A stretch of 64,000 nucleotides of DNA from Plasmopara viticola (GCA_001695595.3 MBPM02000118.1:110178-174177), one strand, 5' to 3'. Numbered from the stretch's first letter, positions 33,945-44,087 are shown. Translations and numbers: made by a program. Notes: generated from the letters alone by a model not told the origin.

Positions 33945-34156
33945 AGGCTTAAGTAGACAGCCTACCAAACTGTCACATCAACACAAGCACATCTTATACT
34001 CACACGCACGATCGACGAGAGCAGAAAACTACACCATTAATATTCTTACTCTCTTCACATTCTTCTAGAATAGAAGCGCTTGAGGATAGCGATATTTCTT
34101 TTTTTTATCGAGCGCGTATGCAGATATCGTCACGAATATAAATCAAAGCGAAGACT

Positions 34157-35013
34157 CACGGAATATTCGCGCAATTCATACTGAAAAAAATGTTTTTCAA
34201 TTGACTGAACTTCAACTCAGTAAGGAACTTATGATTAGCTTTCCATTTGTACAAATTATTTTTGAGCTGGAGACATACTAGGGGATGGTTCTGTGTGAAA
34301 TATCCACTTTCAAAATTCGCACTTAAAGTCCTTAACTTAAAGTTTGAATGAAAAGGGTATAAAGTAGTTTTCTGTGAAGTTAAGCTCTGAGCAGTGCCCA
34401 TGTCTTTTGTACATCATGCGTTCGTAGTTGGACATAGAGGCGTGGAATCAATTAAGTACGGACTTGCCATATTTTCCTGAGATAAGCGTTACAAAGGCGG
34501 ATGACGCTGCCGCCATAAAGCGTCGCCAAATTGCGTAGTAACCTTCCGTTGTAAAAAAAAACATTACTCAATGTCTTTGGCAAACTTCCTATTTAAACGG
34601 GCTTCTTCTTCCTTTTCTGCTCGCCCGCGAAAGAATTGACGCTTACCTGCTTACAAAATACTGTTTACGTCAATGCGTACTTCAAGAAGGTACCCTAATT
34701 TTCGGACTTCTACGAGAAGATCGGAGAGCTCGTTGTCTACTTGTATTTAGGCTTGCACTTTAGCTTGCATCTAGGCTTGGTATTGCTGTAGACCACAGTA
34801 GCTACTACAAGGTCAGTGACGCTTGCCCTGCGGTCGCAGAATGAGTCAATTTAGCCTTGGTGGTGAGATCAGCTTGGTCATTGGCACTAGCGAAGTCAGT
34901 ACCGTGTTTTCGGAATGACGTTGGTCGCTAAGCTTTCGCGTCGTCGTGGGCGCCTGTTTTGTCTCGTCGACGAGGTCTTGAGTTTGGAAATGGACACGCC
35001 CTCTTCGTCTTGA
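34157..35013. other. central unique spacer between the two divergent arrays
   Basis: This 857-bp non-repeat segment separates the minus-strand array on the left from the plus-strand array on the right, so all tRNA genes point away from it. Both arrays end against it inside the same part of the unit (AAGCGAAGACT on the left, and the inverted ACAAACAATGTTAGTCTTCG on the right). It holds the protein-like fragment at 34564-34743 and two TAGGCTTGCA/TAGGCTTGGT-like repeats near 34747-34785, but no tRNA. Confidence 0.85.
34564..34743 (-). pseudogene. degraded protein-coding fragment, family unknown
   Basis: On the minus strand two protein-like runs in one frame are interrupted by a single stop: VDNELSDLLVEVRKLGYLLE and then, beyond the stop, FFRGRAEKEEEARLNRKFAK, ending in a stop at 34564-34566. 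The charged heptad-like composition suggests a helical or coiled segment. The stop could lie in a very short intron (a GTAAG..GAGCAG of about 37 bp is possible) or be a true nonsense mutation. I do not recognise the family; a mobile-element origin is possible. Confidence 0.4.
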
Positions 35014-35106
35014 CAAACAATGTTAGTCTTCGCTTTGATTTATATTCGTGACAATATCTGCATACGCGCTCGATAAAAAAAGAAATATCGCTATTCTCAA
35101 GCGCTT

Positions 35107-35122
35107 CTATTCTAGAAGAATG
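35107..35122. promoter_or_regulatory. TTCTAGAAGAA palindrome in the spacer (heat-shock-element-like), representative copy
   Basis: CTATTCTAGAAGAATG contains TTC-TA-GAA-GAA, which matches the inverted nTTCnnGAAn core bound by heat-shock factors. It recurs in most spacers of both arms, about 110-130 bases upstream of the following tRNA. Some copies read TATTTTAGAAG and lose it. Whether any factor binds is unknown; it may be only part of the satellite sequence. Confidence 0.35.
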
Positions 35123-35235
35123 TGAAGAGAGCAAGAATACCAATGGTGTAGTTTTCTGCTCTCGTCTTTCGTGCGTGTGAGTATAGGATGTACTTGTGTT
35201 GATCTGACTGTTTGTTAGGTTGTCTCCTCAAGCCT

Positions 35236-35308
35236 TCCCATATAGTCTAGGCGGTTAGGATAGCTGGCTTTCACCCAGCAGACCCGGGTTCGAGTCCCGG
35301 TGTGGGAA
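35236..35308 (+). tRNA. tRNA-Glu(UUC), right copy 1
   Basis: Consensus 73 nt: acceptor TCCCATA/TGTGGGA, D stem GTCT/GGAT, anticodon loop CTTTCAC, T loop TTCGAGT, discriminator A. The A box is at about positions 8-19 and the B box at 52-62. Anticodon TTC 35270-35272; T6 35329-35334. Confidence 0.98.
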
Positions 35309-35328
35309 CATTGTGCTATCATTTGCTC

Positions 35329-35334
35329 TTTTTT
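35329..35334 (+). terminator. Pol III T6 terminator, representative copy
   Basis: A run of six T on the sense strand 21 bases after the tRNA 3' end (20 in units with the shorter TATATTT trailer). It is present after every tRNA in the right arm and mirrored as A-runs in the left arm, so each unit looks like an independent Pol III gene. Positions for the other copies are given with each tRNA. Confidence 0.85.
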
Positions 35335-35618
35335 GGTCACTCAATCTTCACTTTTGGTCAGGAGGCGCTCTCTTTAGGGACTTTATGCTCGCGTTCCAGA
35401 CAATGTTAGTCTTCGCTTTGATTTGTAATCGTGACAATATCTGCATACGCGCTCGATAAAAAAAGAAATATCGCAATTTTCAAGCGCTTCTATTTTAGAA
35501 GAATGTAAAGAGAGTAAGAATATTAATGGTGTAGTTTTCTGCCCTCGTCGTTCGTGCGTGTGAGTATAAGATGTACGTGTGTTGATGTGACTGTTTGGTA
35601 GGTTGTCTACTTAAGCCT

Positions 35619-35691
35619 TCCCATATAGTCTAGGCGGTTAGGATAGCTGGCTTTCACCCAGCAGACCCGGGTTCGAGTCCCGGTGTGGGAA
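35619..35691 (+). tRNA. tRNA-Glu(UUC), right copy 2
   Basis: Consensus. Anticodon 35653-35655; T6 35712-35717. Confidence 0.98.
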
Positions 35692-36001
35692 CATTGTGCT
35701 ATAATTTGCTCTTTTTTGGTCACTCAATCTTCACTTTTGGTTAGAAGGCGCTCTCTTTAGGGACTTTATGCTCGCGTTCCAAACAATGTTAGTCTTCGCT
35801 TTGATTTATATTCGTGACAAAATCTGCATACGCGCTCGATAAAAAAAGAAATATCGCTATCCTCAAGCGCTTCTATTCTAGAAGAATGTGAAGAGAGCAA
35901 GAATACCAATGGTGTAGTTTTCTGCTCTCGTCTTTCGTGCGTGTGAGTATAGGATGTACGTGTGTTGATGTGACTGTTTGGTAGGTTGTCTCCTCAAGCC
36001 T

Positions 36002-36074
36002 TCCCATATAGTCTAGGCGGTTAGGATAGCTGGCTTTCACCCAGCAGACCCGGGTTCGAGTCCCGGTGTGGGAA
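36002..36074 (+). tRNA. tRNA-Glu(UUC), right copy 3
   Basis: Consensus. Anticodon 36036-36038; T6 36095-36100. Confidence 0.98.
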
Positions 36075-36385
36075 CATTGTGCTATCATTTGCTCTTTTTT
36101 GGTCACTCAATCTTCAATTTTGGTTAGGAGGCGCTCTCTTTAGGGACTTTATGCTCGCGTTCCAAACAATGTTAGTCTTCGCTTTGATTTGTAATCGTGA
36201 CAATAGTTGCATACGCGCTCGATAAAAAAAGAAATATCGCTATTCTCTCAAGCGCTTCTATTTTAGAAGAATGTAAAGAGAGTAAGAATATTAATGGTGT
36301 AGTTTTCTGCCCTCGTCGTTCGTGCGTGTGAGTATAGGACGTACGTGTGTTGATGTGACTGTTTGGTAGGTTGTCTTTTTAAGTC

Positions 36386-36458
36386 TTCCATATAGTCTAG
36401 GCGGTTAGGATAGCTGGCTTTCACCCAGCAGACCCGGGTTCGAGTCCCGGTGTGGGAA
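36386..36458 (+). tRNA. tRNA-Glu(UUC), right copy 4, 5' end variant
   Basis: One C is missing at the 5' end (CTTCCATATAG), so the acceptor strand reads TTCCATA with a T2-G71 wobble. Anticodon 36420-36422; T6 36479-36484. Confidence 0.9.
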
Positions 36459-36768
36459 CATTGTGCTATCATTTGCTCTTTTTTGGTCACTCAATCTTCA
36501 CTTTTGGTTAGAAGGCGCTCTCTTTAGGGACTTTATGCTCGCGTTCCAAACAATGTTAGTCTTCGCTTTGATTTGTAATCGTGACAATATCTGCATACGC
36601 GCTCGATAAAAAAAGAAATATCGCTATTCTCAAGCGCTTCATTTTTAGAAGAATGTAAAGAGAGTAAGAATATTAATGGTGTAGTTTTCTGCCCTCGTCG
36701 TTCGTGCGTGTGAGTATAAGATGTACGTGTGTTGATGTGACTGTTTGGTAGGTTGTCTCCTTAAGCCT

Positions 36769-36841
36769 TCCCATATAGTCTAGGCGGTTAGGATAGCTGG
36801 CTTTCACCCAGCAGACCCGGGTTCGAGTCCCGGTGTGGGAA
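36769..36841 (+). tRNA. tRNA-Glu(UUC), right copy 5
   Basis: Consensus. Anticodon 36803-36805; short trailer, T6 36861-36866. Confidence 0.98.
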
Positions 36842-37151
36842 CATTGTGCTATATTTGCTCTTTTTTGGTCACTCAATCTTCACTTTTGGTTAGAAGGCGC
36901 TCTCTTTAGGGACTTTATGCTCGCGTTCCAAACAATGTTAGTCTTCGCTTTGATTTATAATCGTGACAATATCTGCATACGCGCTCGATAAAAAAAAGAA
37001 ATATCGCTATCTTCAAGCGCTTCTATTCTAGAAGAATGTGAAGAGAGTAAGAATACCAATGGTGTAGTTTTCTGCTCTCGTCTTTCGTGCGTGTGAGTAT
37101 AGGATGTACGTGTGTTGATGTGACTGTTTGGTAGGTTGTCTACTTAAGCCT

Positions 37152-37224
37152 TCCCATATAGTCTAGGCGGTTAGGATAGCTGGCTTTCACCCAGCAGACC
37201 CGGGTTCGAGTCCCGGTGTGGGAA
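37152..37224 (+). tRNA. tRNA-Glu(UUC), right copy 6
   Basis: Consensus. Anticodon 37186-37188; T6 37245-37250. Confidence 0.98.
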
Positions 37225-37529
37225 CATTGTGCTATCATTTGCTCTTTTTTGGTCACTCAATCTTCACTTTTGGTTAGAAGGCGCTCTCTTTAGGGACTTT
37301 ATGCTCGCGTTCCAAACAATGTTAGTCTTCGCTTTGATTTGTAATCGTGACAATATCTGCATACGCGCTCGATAAAAAAAGAAATATCGCTATTCTCAAG
37401 CGCTTCTATTTTAGAAGAATGTAAAGAGAGTAAGAATATTAATGGTGTAGTTTTCTGCCTCGTCGTTCGTGCGTGTGAGTAAGATGTACGTGTGTTGATG
37501 TGACTGTTTGGTAGGTTGTCTCTTAAGCC

Positions 37530-37602
37530 TTCCATATAGTCTAGGCGGTTAGGATAGCTGGCTTTCACCCAGCAGACCCGGGTTCGAGTCCCGGTGTGGG
37601 AA
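37530..37602 (+). tRNA. tRNA-Glu(UUC), right copy 7, 5' end variant
   Basis: TTCCATA acceptor variant as in right copy 4. Anticodon 37564-37566; short trailer, T6 37622-37627. Confidence 0.9.
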
Positions 37603-37907
37603 CATTGTGCTATATTTGCTCTTTTTTGGTCACTCAATCTTCACTTTTGGTTAGAAGGCGCTCTCTTTAGGGACTTTATGCTCGCGTTCCAAACAATGTT
37701 AGTCTTCGCTTTGATTTATAATCGTGACAATATCTGCATACGCGCTCGATAAAAAAAAGAAATATCGCTATCTCAAGCGCTTCTATTCTAGAAGAATGTG
37801 AAGAGAGTAAGAATAAATGGTGTAGTTTTCTGCTCTCGTCTTTCGTGCGTGTGAGTATAGATGTACGTGTGTTGATGTGACTGTTTGGTAGGTTGTCTCT
37901 TAAGCCT

Positions 37908-37980
37908 TCCCATATAGTCTAGGCGGTTAGGATAGCTGGCTTTCACCCAGCAGACCCGGGTTCGAGTCCCGGTGTGGGAA
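37908..37980 (+). tRNA. tRNA-Glu(UUC), right copy 8
   Basis: Consensus. Anticodon 37942-37944; T6 38001-38006. Confidence 0.98.
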
Positions 37981-38290
37981 CATTGTGCTATCATTTGCTC
38001 TTTTTTGGTCACTCAATCTTCACTTTTGGTTAGAAGGCGCTCTCTTTAGGGACTTTATGCTCGCGTTCCAAACAATGTTAGTCTTCGCTTTGATTTGTAA
38101 TCGTGACAATATCTGCATACGCGCTCGATAAAAAAAGAAATATCGCTATTCTCAAGCGCTTCATTTTTAGAAGAATGTAAAGAGAGTAAGAATATTAATG
38201 GTGTAGTTTTCTGCTCTCGTCGTTCGTGCGTGTGAGTATAAGATGTACGTGTGTTGATGTGACTGTTTGGTAGGTTGTCTACTTAAGCCT

Positions 38291-38363
38291 TCCCATATAG
38301 TCTAGGCGGTTAGGATAGCTGGCTTTCACCCAGCAGACCCGGGTTCGAGTCCCGGTGTGGGAA
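38291..38363 (+). tRNA. tRNA-Glu(UUC), right copy 9
   Basis: Consensus. Anticodon 38325-38327; short trailer, T6 38383-38388. Confidence 0.98.
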
Positions 38364-38671
38364 CATTGTGCTATATTTGCTCTTTTTTGGTCACTCAATC
38401 TTCACTTTTGGTTAGAAGGCGCTCTCTTTAGGGACTTTATGCTCGCGTTCCAAACAATGTTAGTCTTCGCTTTGATTTATAATCGTGACAATATCTGCAT
38501 ACGCGCTCGATAAAAAAAGAAATATCGCTATTCTCAAGCGCTTCTATTCTAGAAGAATGTGAAGAGAGTAAGAATATTAATGGTGTAGTTTTCTGCTCTC
38601 GTCGTTCGTGCGTGTGAGTATAAGATGTACGTGTGTTGATGTGACTGTTTGGTAGGTTGTCTTTTTAAGTC

Positions 38672-38744
38672 TTCCATATAGTCTAGGCGGTTAGGATAGC
38701 TGGCTTTCACCCAGCAGACCCGGGTTCGAGTCCCGGTGTGGGAA
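38672..38744 (+). tRNA. tRNA-Glu(UUC), right copy 10, 5' end variant
   Basis: TTCCATA variant; shares the unusual CTTTTTAAGTCTTCC leader with right copy 4. Anticodon 38706-38708; T6 38765-38770. Confidence 0.9.
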
Positions 38745-39054
38745 CATTGTGCTATCATTTGCTCTTTTTTGGTCACTCAATCTTCACTTTTGGTTAGAAG
38801 GCGCTCTCTTTAGGGACTTTATGCTCGCGTTCCAAACAATGTTAGTCTTCGCTTTGATTTGTAATCGTGACAATATCTGCATACTTGCTCGATAAAAAAA
38901 GAAATATCGCTATTCTCAAGCGCTTCTATTCTAGAAGAATGTGAAGAGAGCAAGAATACCAATGGTGTAGTTTTCTGCTCTCGTCTTTCGTGCGTGTGAG
39001 TATAAGATGTACGTGTGTTGATGTGACTGTTTGGTAGGTTGTCTACTTAAGCCT

Positions 39055-39127
39055 TCCCATATAGTCTAGGCGGTTAGGATAGCTGGCTTTCACCCAGCAG
39101 ACCCGGGTTCGAGTCCCGGTGTGGGAA
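39055..39127 (+). tRNA. tRNA-Glu(UUC), right copy 11
   Basis: Consensus. Anticodon 39089-39091; T6 39148-39153. Confidence 0.98.
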
Positions 39128-39426
39128 CATTGTGCTATCATTTGCTCTTTTTTGGTCACTCAATCTTCACTTTTGGTTAGAAGGCGCTCTCTTTAGGGAC
39201 TTTATGCTCGCGTTCCAAACAATGTTAGTCTTCGCTTTGATTTATAATCGTGACAATATCTGCATACGCGCTCGATAAAAAAAGAAATATCGCTATTCTC
39301 AAGCGATTCTATTTTAGTAAAGAGAGTAAGAATATTAATGGTGTAGTTTTCTGCCCTCGTCGTTCGTGCGTGTGAGTATAGGATGTACGTGTGTTGATGT
39401 GACTGTTTGGTAGGTTGTCTTAAGCC

Positions 39427-39499
39427 TTCCATATAGTCTAGGCGGTTAGGATAGCTGGCTTTCACCCAGCAGACCCGGGTTCGAGTCCCGGTGTGGGAA
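39427..39499 (+). tRNA. tRNA-Glu(UUC), right copy 12, 5' end variant
   Basis: TTCCATA variant. Anticodon 39461-39463; T6 39520-39525. The preceding spacer is shortened. Confidence 0.9.
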
Positions 39500-39808
39500 C
39501 ATTGTGCTATCATTTGCTCTTTTTTGGTCACTCAATCTTCACTTTTGGTTAGAAGGCGCTCTCTTTAGGGACTTTATGCTCGCGTTCCAAACAATGTTAG
39601 TCTTCGCTTTGATTTGTAATCGTGACAATATCTGCATACGCGCTCGATAAAAAAAGAAATATCGCTATTCTCAAGCGCTTCTATTTTAGAAGAATGTGAA
39701 GAGAGTAAGAATATTAATGGTGTAGTTTTTGCCCTCGTCGTTCGTGCGTGTGAGTATAAGATTTACGTGTGTTGATGTGACTGTTTGGTAGGTTGTCTAC
39801 TTAAGCCT

Positions 39809-39881
39809 TCCCATATAGTCTAGGCGGTTAGGATAGCTGGCTTTCACCCAGCAGACCCGGGTTCGAGTCCCGGTGTGGGAA
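39809..39881 (+). tRNA. tRNA-Glu(UUC), right copy 13
   Basis: Consensus. Anticodon 39843-39845; T6 39902-39907. Confidence 0.98.
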
Positions 39882-40190
39882 CATTGTGCTATCATTTGCT
39901 CTTTTTTGGTCACTCAATCTTCACTTTTGGTTAGAAGGCGCTCTCTTTAGGGACTTTATGCTCGCGTTCCAAACAATGTTAGTCTTCGCTTTGATTTGTA
40001 ATCGTGACAATATCTGCATACGCGCTCGATAAAAAAAGAAATATCGCTATTCTCAAGCGCTTCTATTCTAGAAGAATGTAAAGAGAGTAAGAATATTAAT
40101 GGTGTAGTTTTCTGCCTCGTCTTTCGTGCGTGTGAGTATAGGATGTACGTGTGTTGATGTGACTGTTTGGTAGGTTGTCTACTTAAGCCT

Positions 40191-40263
40191 TCCCATATAG
40201 TCTAGGCGGTTAGGATAGCTGGCTTTCACCCAGCAGACCCGGGTTCGAGTCCCGGTGTGGGAA
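40191..40263 (+). tRNA. tRNA-Glu(UUC), right copy 14
   Basis: Consensus. Anticodon 40225-40227; T6 40284-40289. Confidence 0.98.
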
Positions 40264-40575
40264 CATTGTGCTATCATTTGCTCTTTTTTGGTCACTCAAT
40301 CTTCACTTTTGGTTAGAAGGCGCTCTCTTTAGGGACTTTATGCTCGCGTTCCAAACAATGTTAGTCTTCGCTTTGATTTATAATCGTGACAATATCTGCA
40401 TACGCGCTCGATAAAAAAAAAGAAATATCGCTATTCTCAAGCGCTTCTATTCTAGAAGAATGTGAAGAGAGTAAGAATATTAATGGTGTAGTTTTCTGCT
40501 CTCGTCGTTCGTGCGTGTGAGTATAAGATGTACGTGTGTTGATGTGACTGTTTGGTAGGTTGTCTACTTAAGCCT

Positions 40576-40648
40576 TCCCATATAGTCTAGGCGGTTAGGA
40601 TAGCTGGCTTTCACCCAGCAGACCCGGGTTCGAGTCCCGGTGTGGGAA
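40576..40648 (+). tRNA. tRNA-Glu(UUC), right copy 15
   Basis: Consensus. Anticodon 40610-40612; T6 40669-40674. Confidence 0.98.
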
Positions 40649-40957
40649 CATTGTGCTATCATTTGCTCTTTTTTGGTCACTCAATCTTCACTTTTGGTTA
40701 GAAGGCGCTCTCTTTAGGGACTTTATGCTCGCGTTCCAAACAATGTTAGTCTTCGCTTTGATTTGTAATCGTGACAATATCTGCATACGCGCTCAATAAA
40801 AAAAAAGAAATATCGCTATTCCCAAACGCTTTTATTCAAGAAAAATGTAAAGAGTAATAATATTAATGGTGTAATTTTCTGCTCTCGTCGTTCGTGCGTG
40901 TGAGTATAAGATGTACGTGTGTTGATGTGACTGTTTGGTAGGTTGTCTCTTAAGCCT

Positions 40958-41030
40958 TCCCATATAGTCTAGGCGGTTAGGATAGCTGGCTTTCACCCAG
41001 CAGACCCGGGTTCGAGTCCCGGTGTGGGAA
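40958..41030 (+). tRNA. tRNA-Glu(UUC), right copy 16
   Basis: Consensus. Anticodon 40992-40994; T6 41051-41056. The spacer before it is among the most diverged in this arm. Confidence 0.98.
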
Positions 41031-41340
41031 CATTGTGCTATCATTTGCTCTTTTTTGGTCACTCAATCTTCACTTTTGGTTAGAAGGCGCTCTCTTTAGG
41101 GACTTTATGCTCGCGTTCCAAACAATGTTAGTCTTCGCTTTGATTTGTAATCGTGACAATATCTGCATACGCGCTCGATAAAAAAAGAAATATCGCTATC
41201 CTCAAGCGCTTCTATTCTAGAAGAATGTGAAGAGAGCAAGAATACCAATGGTGTAGTTTTCTGCTCTCGTCTTTCGTGCGTGTGAGTATAAGATGTACGT
41301 GTGTTGATGTGACTGTTTGGTAGGTTGTCTACTTAAGCCT

Positions 41341-41413
41341 TCCCATATAGTCTAGGCGGTTAGGATAGCTGGCTTTCACCCAGCAGACCCGGGTTCGAGT
41401 CCCGGTGTGGGAA
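41341..41413 (+). tRNA. tRNA-Glu(UUC), right copy 17
   Basis: Consensus. Anticodon 41375-41377; T6 41434-41439. Confidence 0.98.
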
Positions 41414-41722
41414 CATTGTGCTATCATTTGCTCTTTTTTGGTCACTCAATCTTCACTTTTGGTTAGAAGGCGCTCTCTTTAGGGACTTTATGCTCGCGTT
41501 CCAAACAATGTTAGTCTTCGCTTTGATTTATAATCGTGACAATATCTGCATACGCGCTCGATAAAAAAAGAAATATCGCTATTCTCAAGCGCTTCTATTC
41601 TAGAAGAATGTGAAGAGAGCAAGAATACCAATGGTGTAGTTTTTGCTCTCGTCTTTCGTGCGTGTGAGTATAGGATGTACGTGTGTTGATGTGACTGTTT
41701 GGTAGGTTGTCTACTTAAGCCT

Positions 41723-41795
41723 TCCCATATAGTCTAGGCGGTTAGGATAGCTGGCTTTCACCCAGCAGACCCGGGTTCGAGTCCCGGTGTGGGAA
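41723..41795 (+). tRNA. tRNA-Glu(UUC), right copy 18
   Basis: Consensus. Anticodon 41757-41759; T6 41816-41821. Confidence 0.98.
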
Positions 41796-42105
41796 CATTG
41801 TGCTATCATTTGCTCTTTTTTGGTCACTCAATCTTCACTTTTGGTTAGAAGGCGCTCTCTTTAGGGACTTTATGCTCGCGTTCCAAACAATGTTAGTCTT
41901 CGCTTTGATTTGTAATCGTGACAATATCTGCATACGCGCTCGATAAAAAAAGAAATATCGCTATTCCCAAACGCTTCTATTCAAGAAGAATGTGAAGAGA
42001 GTAAGAATATTAATGGTGTAGTTTTCTGCTCTCGTCGTTCGTGCGTGTGAGTATAAGATGTACGTGTGTTGATGTGACTGTTTGGTAGGTTGTCTACTTA
42101 AGCCT

Positions 42106-42178
42106 TCCCATATAGTCTAGGCGGTTAGGATAGCTGGCTTTCACCCAGCAGACCCGGGTTCGAGTCCCGGTGTGGGAA
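42106..42178 (+). tRNA. tRNA-Glu(UUC), right copy 19
   Basis: Consensus. Anticodon 42140-42142; T6 42199-42204. Confidence 0.98.
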
Positions 42179-42488
42179 CATTGTGCTATCATTTGCTCTT
42201 TTTTGGTCACTCAATCTTCACTTTTGGTTAGAAGGCGCTCTCTTTAGGGACTTTATGCTCGCGTTCCAAACAATGTTAGTCTTCGCTTTGATTTGTAATC
42301 GTGACAATATCTGCATACGCGCTCGATAAAAAAAGAAATATCGCTATTCTCAAGCGCTTCTATTCTAGAAGAATGTGAAGAGAGCAAGAATACCAATGGT
42401 GTAGTTTTCTGCTCTCGTCTTTCGTGCGTGTGAGTATAAGATGTACGTGTGTTGATGTGACTGTTTGGTAGGTTGTCTACTTAAGCCT

Positions 42489-42561
42489 TCCCATATAGTC
42501 TAGGCGGTTAGGATAGCTGGCTTTCACCCAGCAGACCCGGGTTCGAGTCCCGGTGTGGGAA
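42489..42561 (+). tRNA. tRNA-Glu(UUC), right copy 20
   Basis: Consensus. Anticodon 42523-42525; T6 42582-42587. Confidence 0.98.
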
Positions 42562-42868
42562 CATTGTGCTATCATTTGCTCTTTTTTGGTCACTCAATCT
42601 TCACTTTTGGTTAGAAGGCGCTCTCTTTAGGGACTTTATGCTCGCGTTCCAAACAATGTTAGTCTTCGCTTTGATTTGTAATCGTGACAATATCTGCATA
42701 CGCGCTCGATAAAAAAAGAAATATCGCTATTCTCAAGCGCTTCTATTTTAGAAGAATGTAAGAGAGTAAGAATATTAATGGTGTAGTTTTCTGCTCTCGT
42801 CGTTCGTGCGTGTGAGTATAGATGTACGTGTGTTGATGTGACTGTTTGGTAGGTTGTCTCTTAAGCCT

Positions 42869-42941
42869 TCCCATATAGTCTAGGCGGTTAGGATAGCTGG
42901 CTTTCACCCAGCAGACCCGGGTTCGAGTCCCGGTGTGGGAA
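42869..42941 (+). tRNA. tRNA-Glu(UUC), right copy 21
   Basis: Consensus. Anticodon 42903-42905; short trailer, T6 42961-42966. Confidence 0.98.
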
Positions 42942-43250
42942 CATTGTGCTATATTTGCTCTTTTTTGGTCACTCAATCTTCACTTTTGGTTAGAAGGCGC
43001 TCTCTTTAGGGACTTTATGCTCGCGTTCCAAACAATGTTAGTCTTCGCTTTGATTTGTAATCGTGACAATATCTGCATACGCGCTCGATAAAAAAAGAAA
43101 TATCGCTATTCTCAAGCGCTTCTATTCTAGAAGAATGTGAAGAGAGTAAGAATATTAATGGTGTAGTTTTCTGCTCTCGTCGTTCGTGCGTGTGAGTATA
43201 AGATGTACGTGTGTTGATGTGACTGTTTGGTAGGTTGTCTACTTAAGCCT

Positions 43251-43323
43251 TCCCATATAGTCTAGGCGGTTAGGATAGCTGGCTTTCACCCAGCAGACCC
43301 GGGTTCGAGTCCCGGTGTGGGAA
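43251..43323 (+). tRNA. tRNA-Glu(UUC), right copy 22
   Basis: Consensus. Anticodon 43285-43287; T6 43344-43349. Confidence 0.98.
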
Positions 43324-43631
43324 CATTGTGCTATCATTTGCTCTTTTTTGGTCACTCAATCTTCACTTTTGGTTAGAAGGCGCTCTCTTTAGGGACTTTA
43401 TGCTCGCGTTCCAAACAATGTTAGTCTTCGCTTTGATTTATAATCGTGACAATATCTGCATACGCGCTCGATAAAAAAAGAAATATCGCTATTCTCAAGC
43501 GCTTCTATTCTAGAAGAATGTGAAGAGAGTAAGAATATTAATGGTGTAGTTTTCTGCTCTCGTCGTTCGTGCGTGTGAGTATAAGATGTACGTGTGTTGA
43601 TGTGACTGTTTGGTAGGTTGTCCTTAAGCCT

Positions 43632-43704
43632 TCCCATATAGTCTAGGCGGTTAGGATAGCTGGCTTTCACCCAGCAGACCCGGGTTCGAGTCCCGGTGTG
43701 GGAA
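43632..43704 (+). tRNA. tRNA-Glu(UUC), right copy 23
   Basis: Consensus. Anticodon 43666-43668; T6 43725-43730. Confidence 0.98.
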
Positions 43705-44014
43705 CATTGTGCTATCATTTGCTCTTTTTTGGTCACTCAATCTTCACTTTTGGTTAGAAGGCGCTCTCTTTAGGGACTTTATGCTCGCGTTCCAAACAAT
43801 GTTAGTCTTCGCTTTGATTTATAATCGTGACAATATCTGCATACGCGCTCGATAAAAAAAGAAATATCGCTATTCTCAAGCGCTTCTATTCTAGAAGAAT
43901 GTGAAGAGAGTAAGAATATTAATGGTGTAGTTTTCTGCTCTCGTCGTTCGTGCGTGTGAGTATAAGATGTACGTGTGTTGATGTGACTGTTTGGTAGGTT
44001 GTCTACTTAAGCCT

Positions 44015-44087
44015 TCCCATATAGTCTAGGCGGTTAGGATAGCTGGCTTTCACCCAGCAGACCCGGGTTCGAGTCCCGGTGTGGGAA
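44015..44087 (+). tRNA. tRNA-Glu(UUC), right copy 24
   Basis: Consensus. Anticodon 44049-44051; T6 44108-44113. Confidence 0.98.

Larger units (their letters stand above)
25745..34156 (-). repeat. left tandem array of 22 tRNA-Glu(UUC) units
   Basis: Units are mostly 374-384 bp, with two shortened to 307 bp, each with one minus-strand tRNA gene. Each has a B box matching GGTTCGANTCC, an A box and an AAAAAA run upstream on the plus strand, which is a T6 terminator in sense orientation. The spacers contain a conserved TTCTAGAA palindrome, a poly-T tract and GAGCGCGTATGC. Copies at 26.0-27.3 kb are near consensus; those at 27.5-34 kb are more diverged. The array begins in mid-spacer at about 25745 and stops in mid-spacer at 34156 (AAGCGAAGACT). 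Confidence 0.97.
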
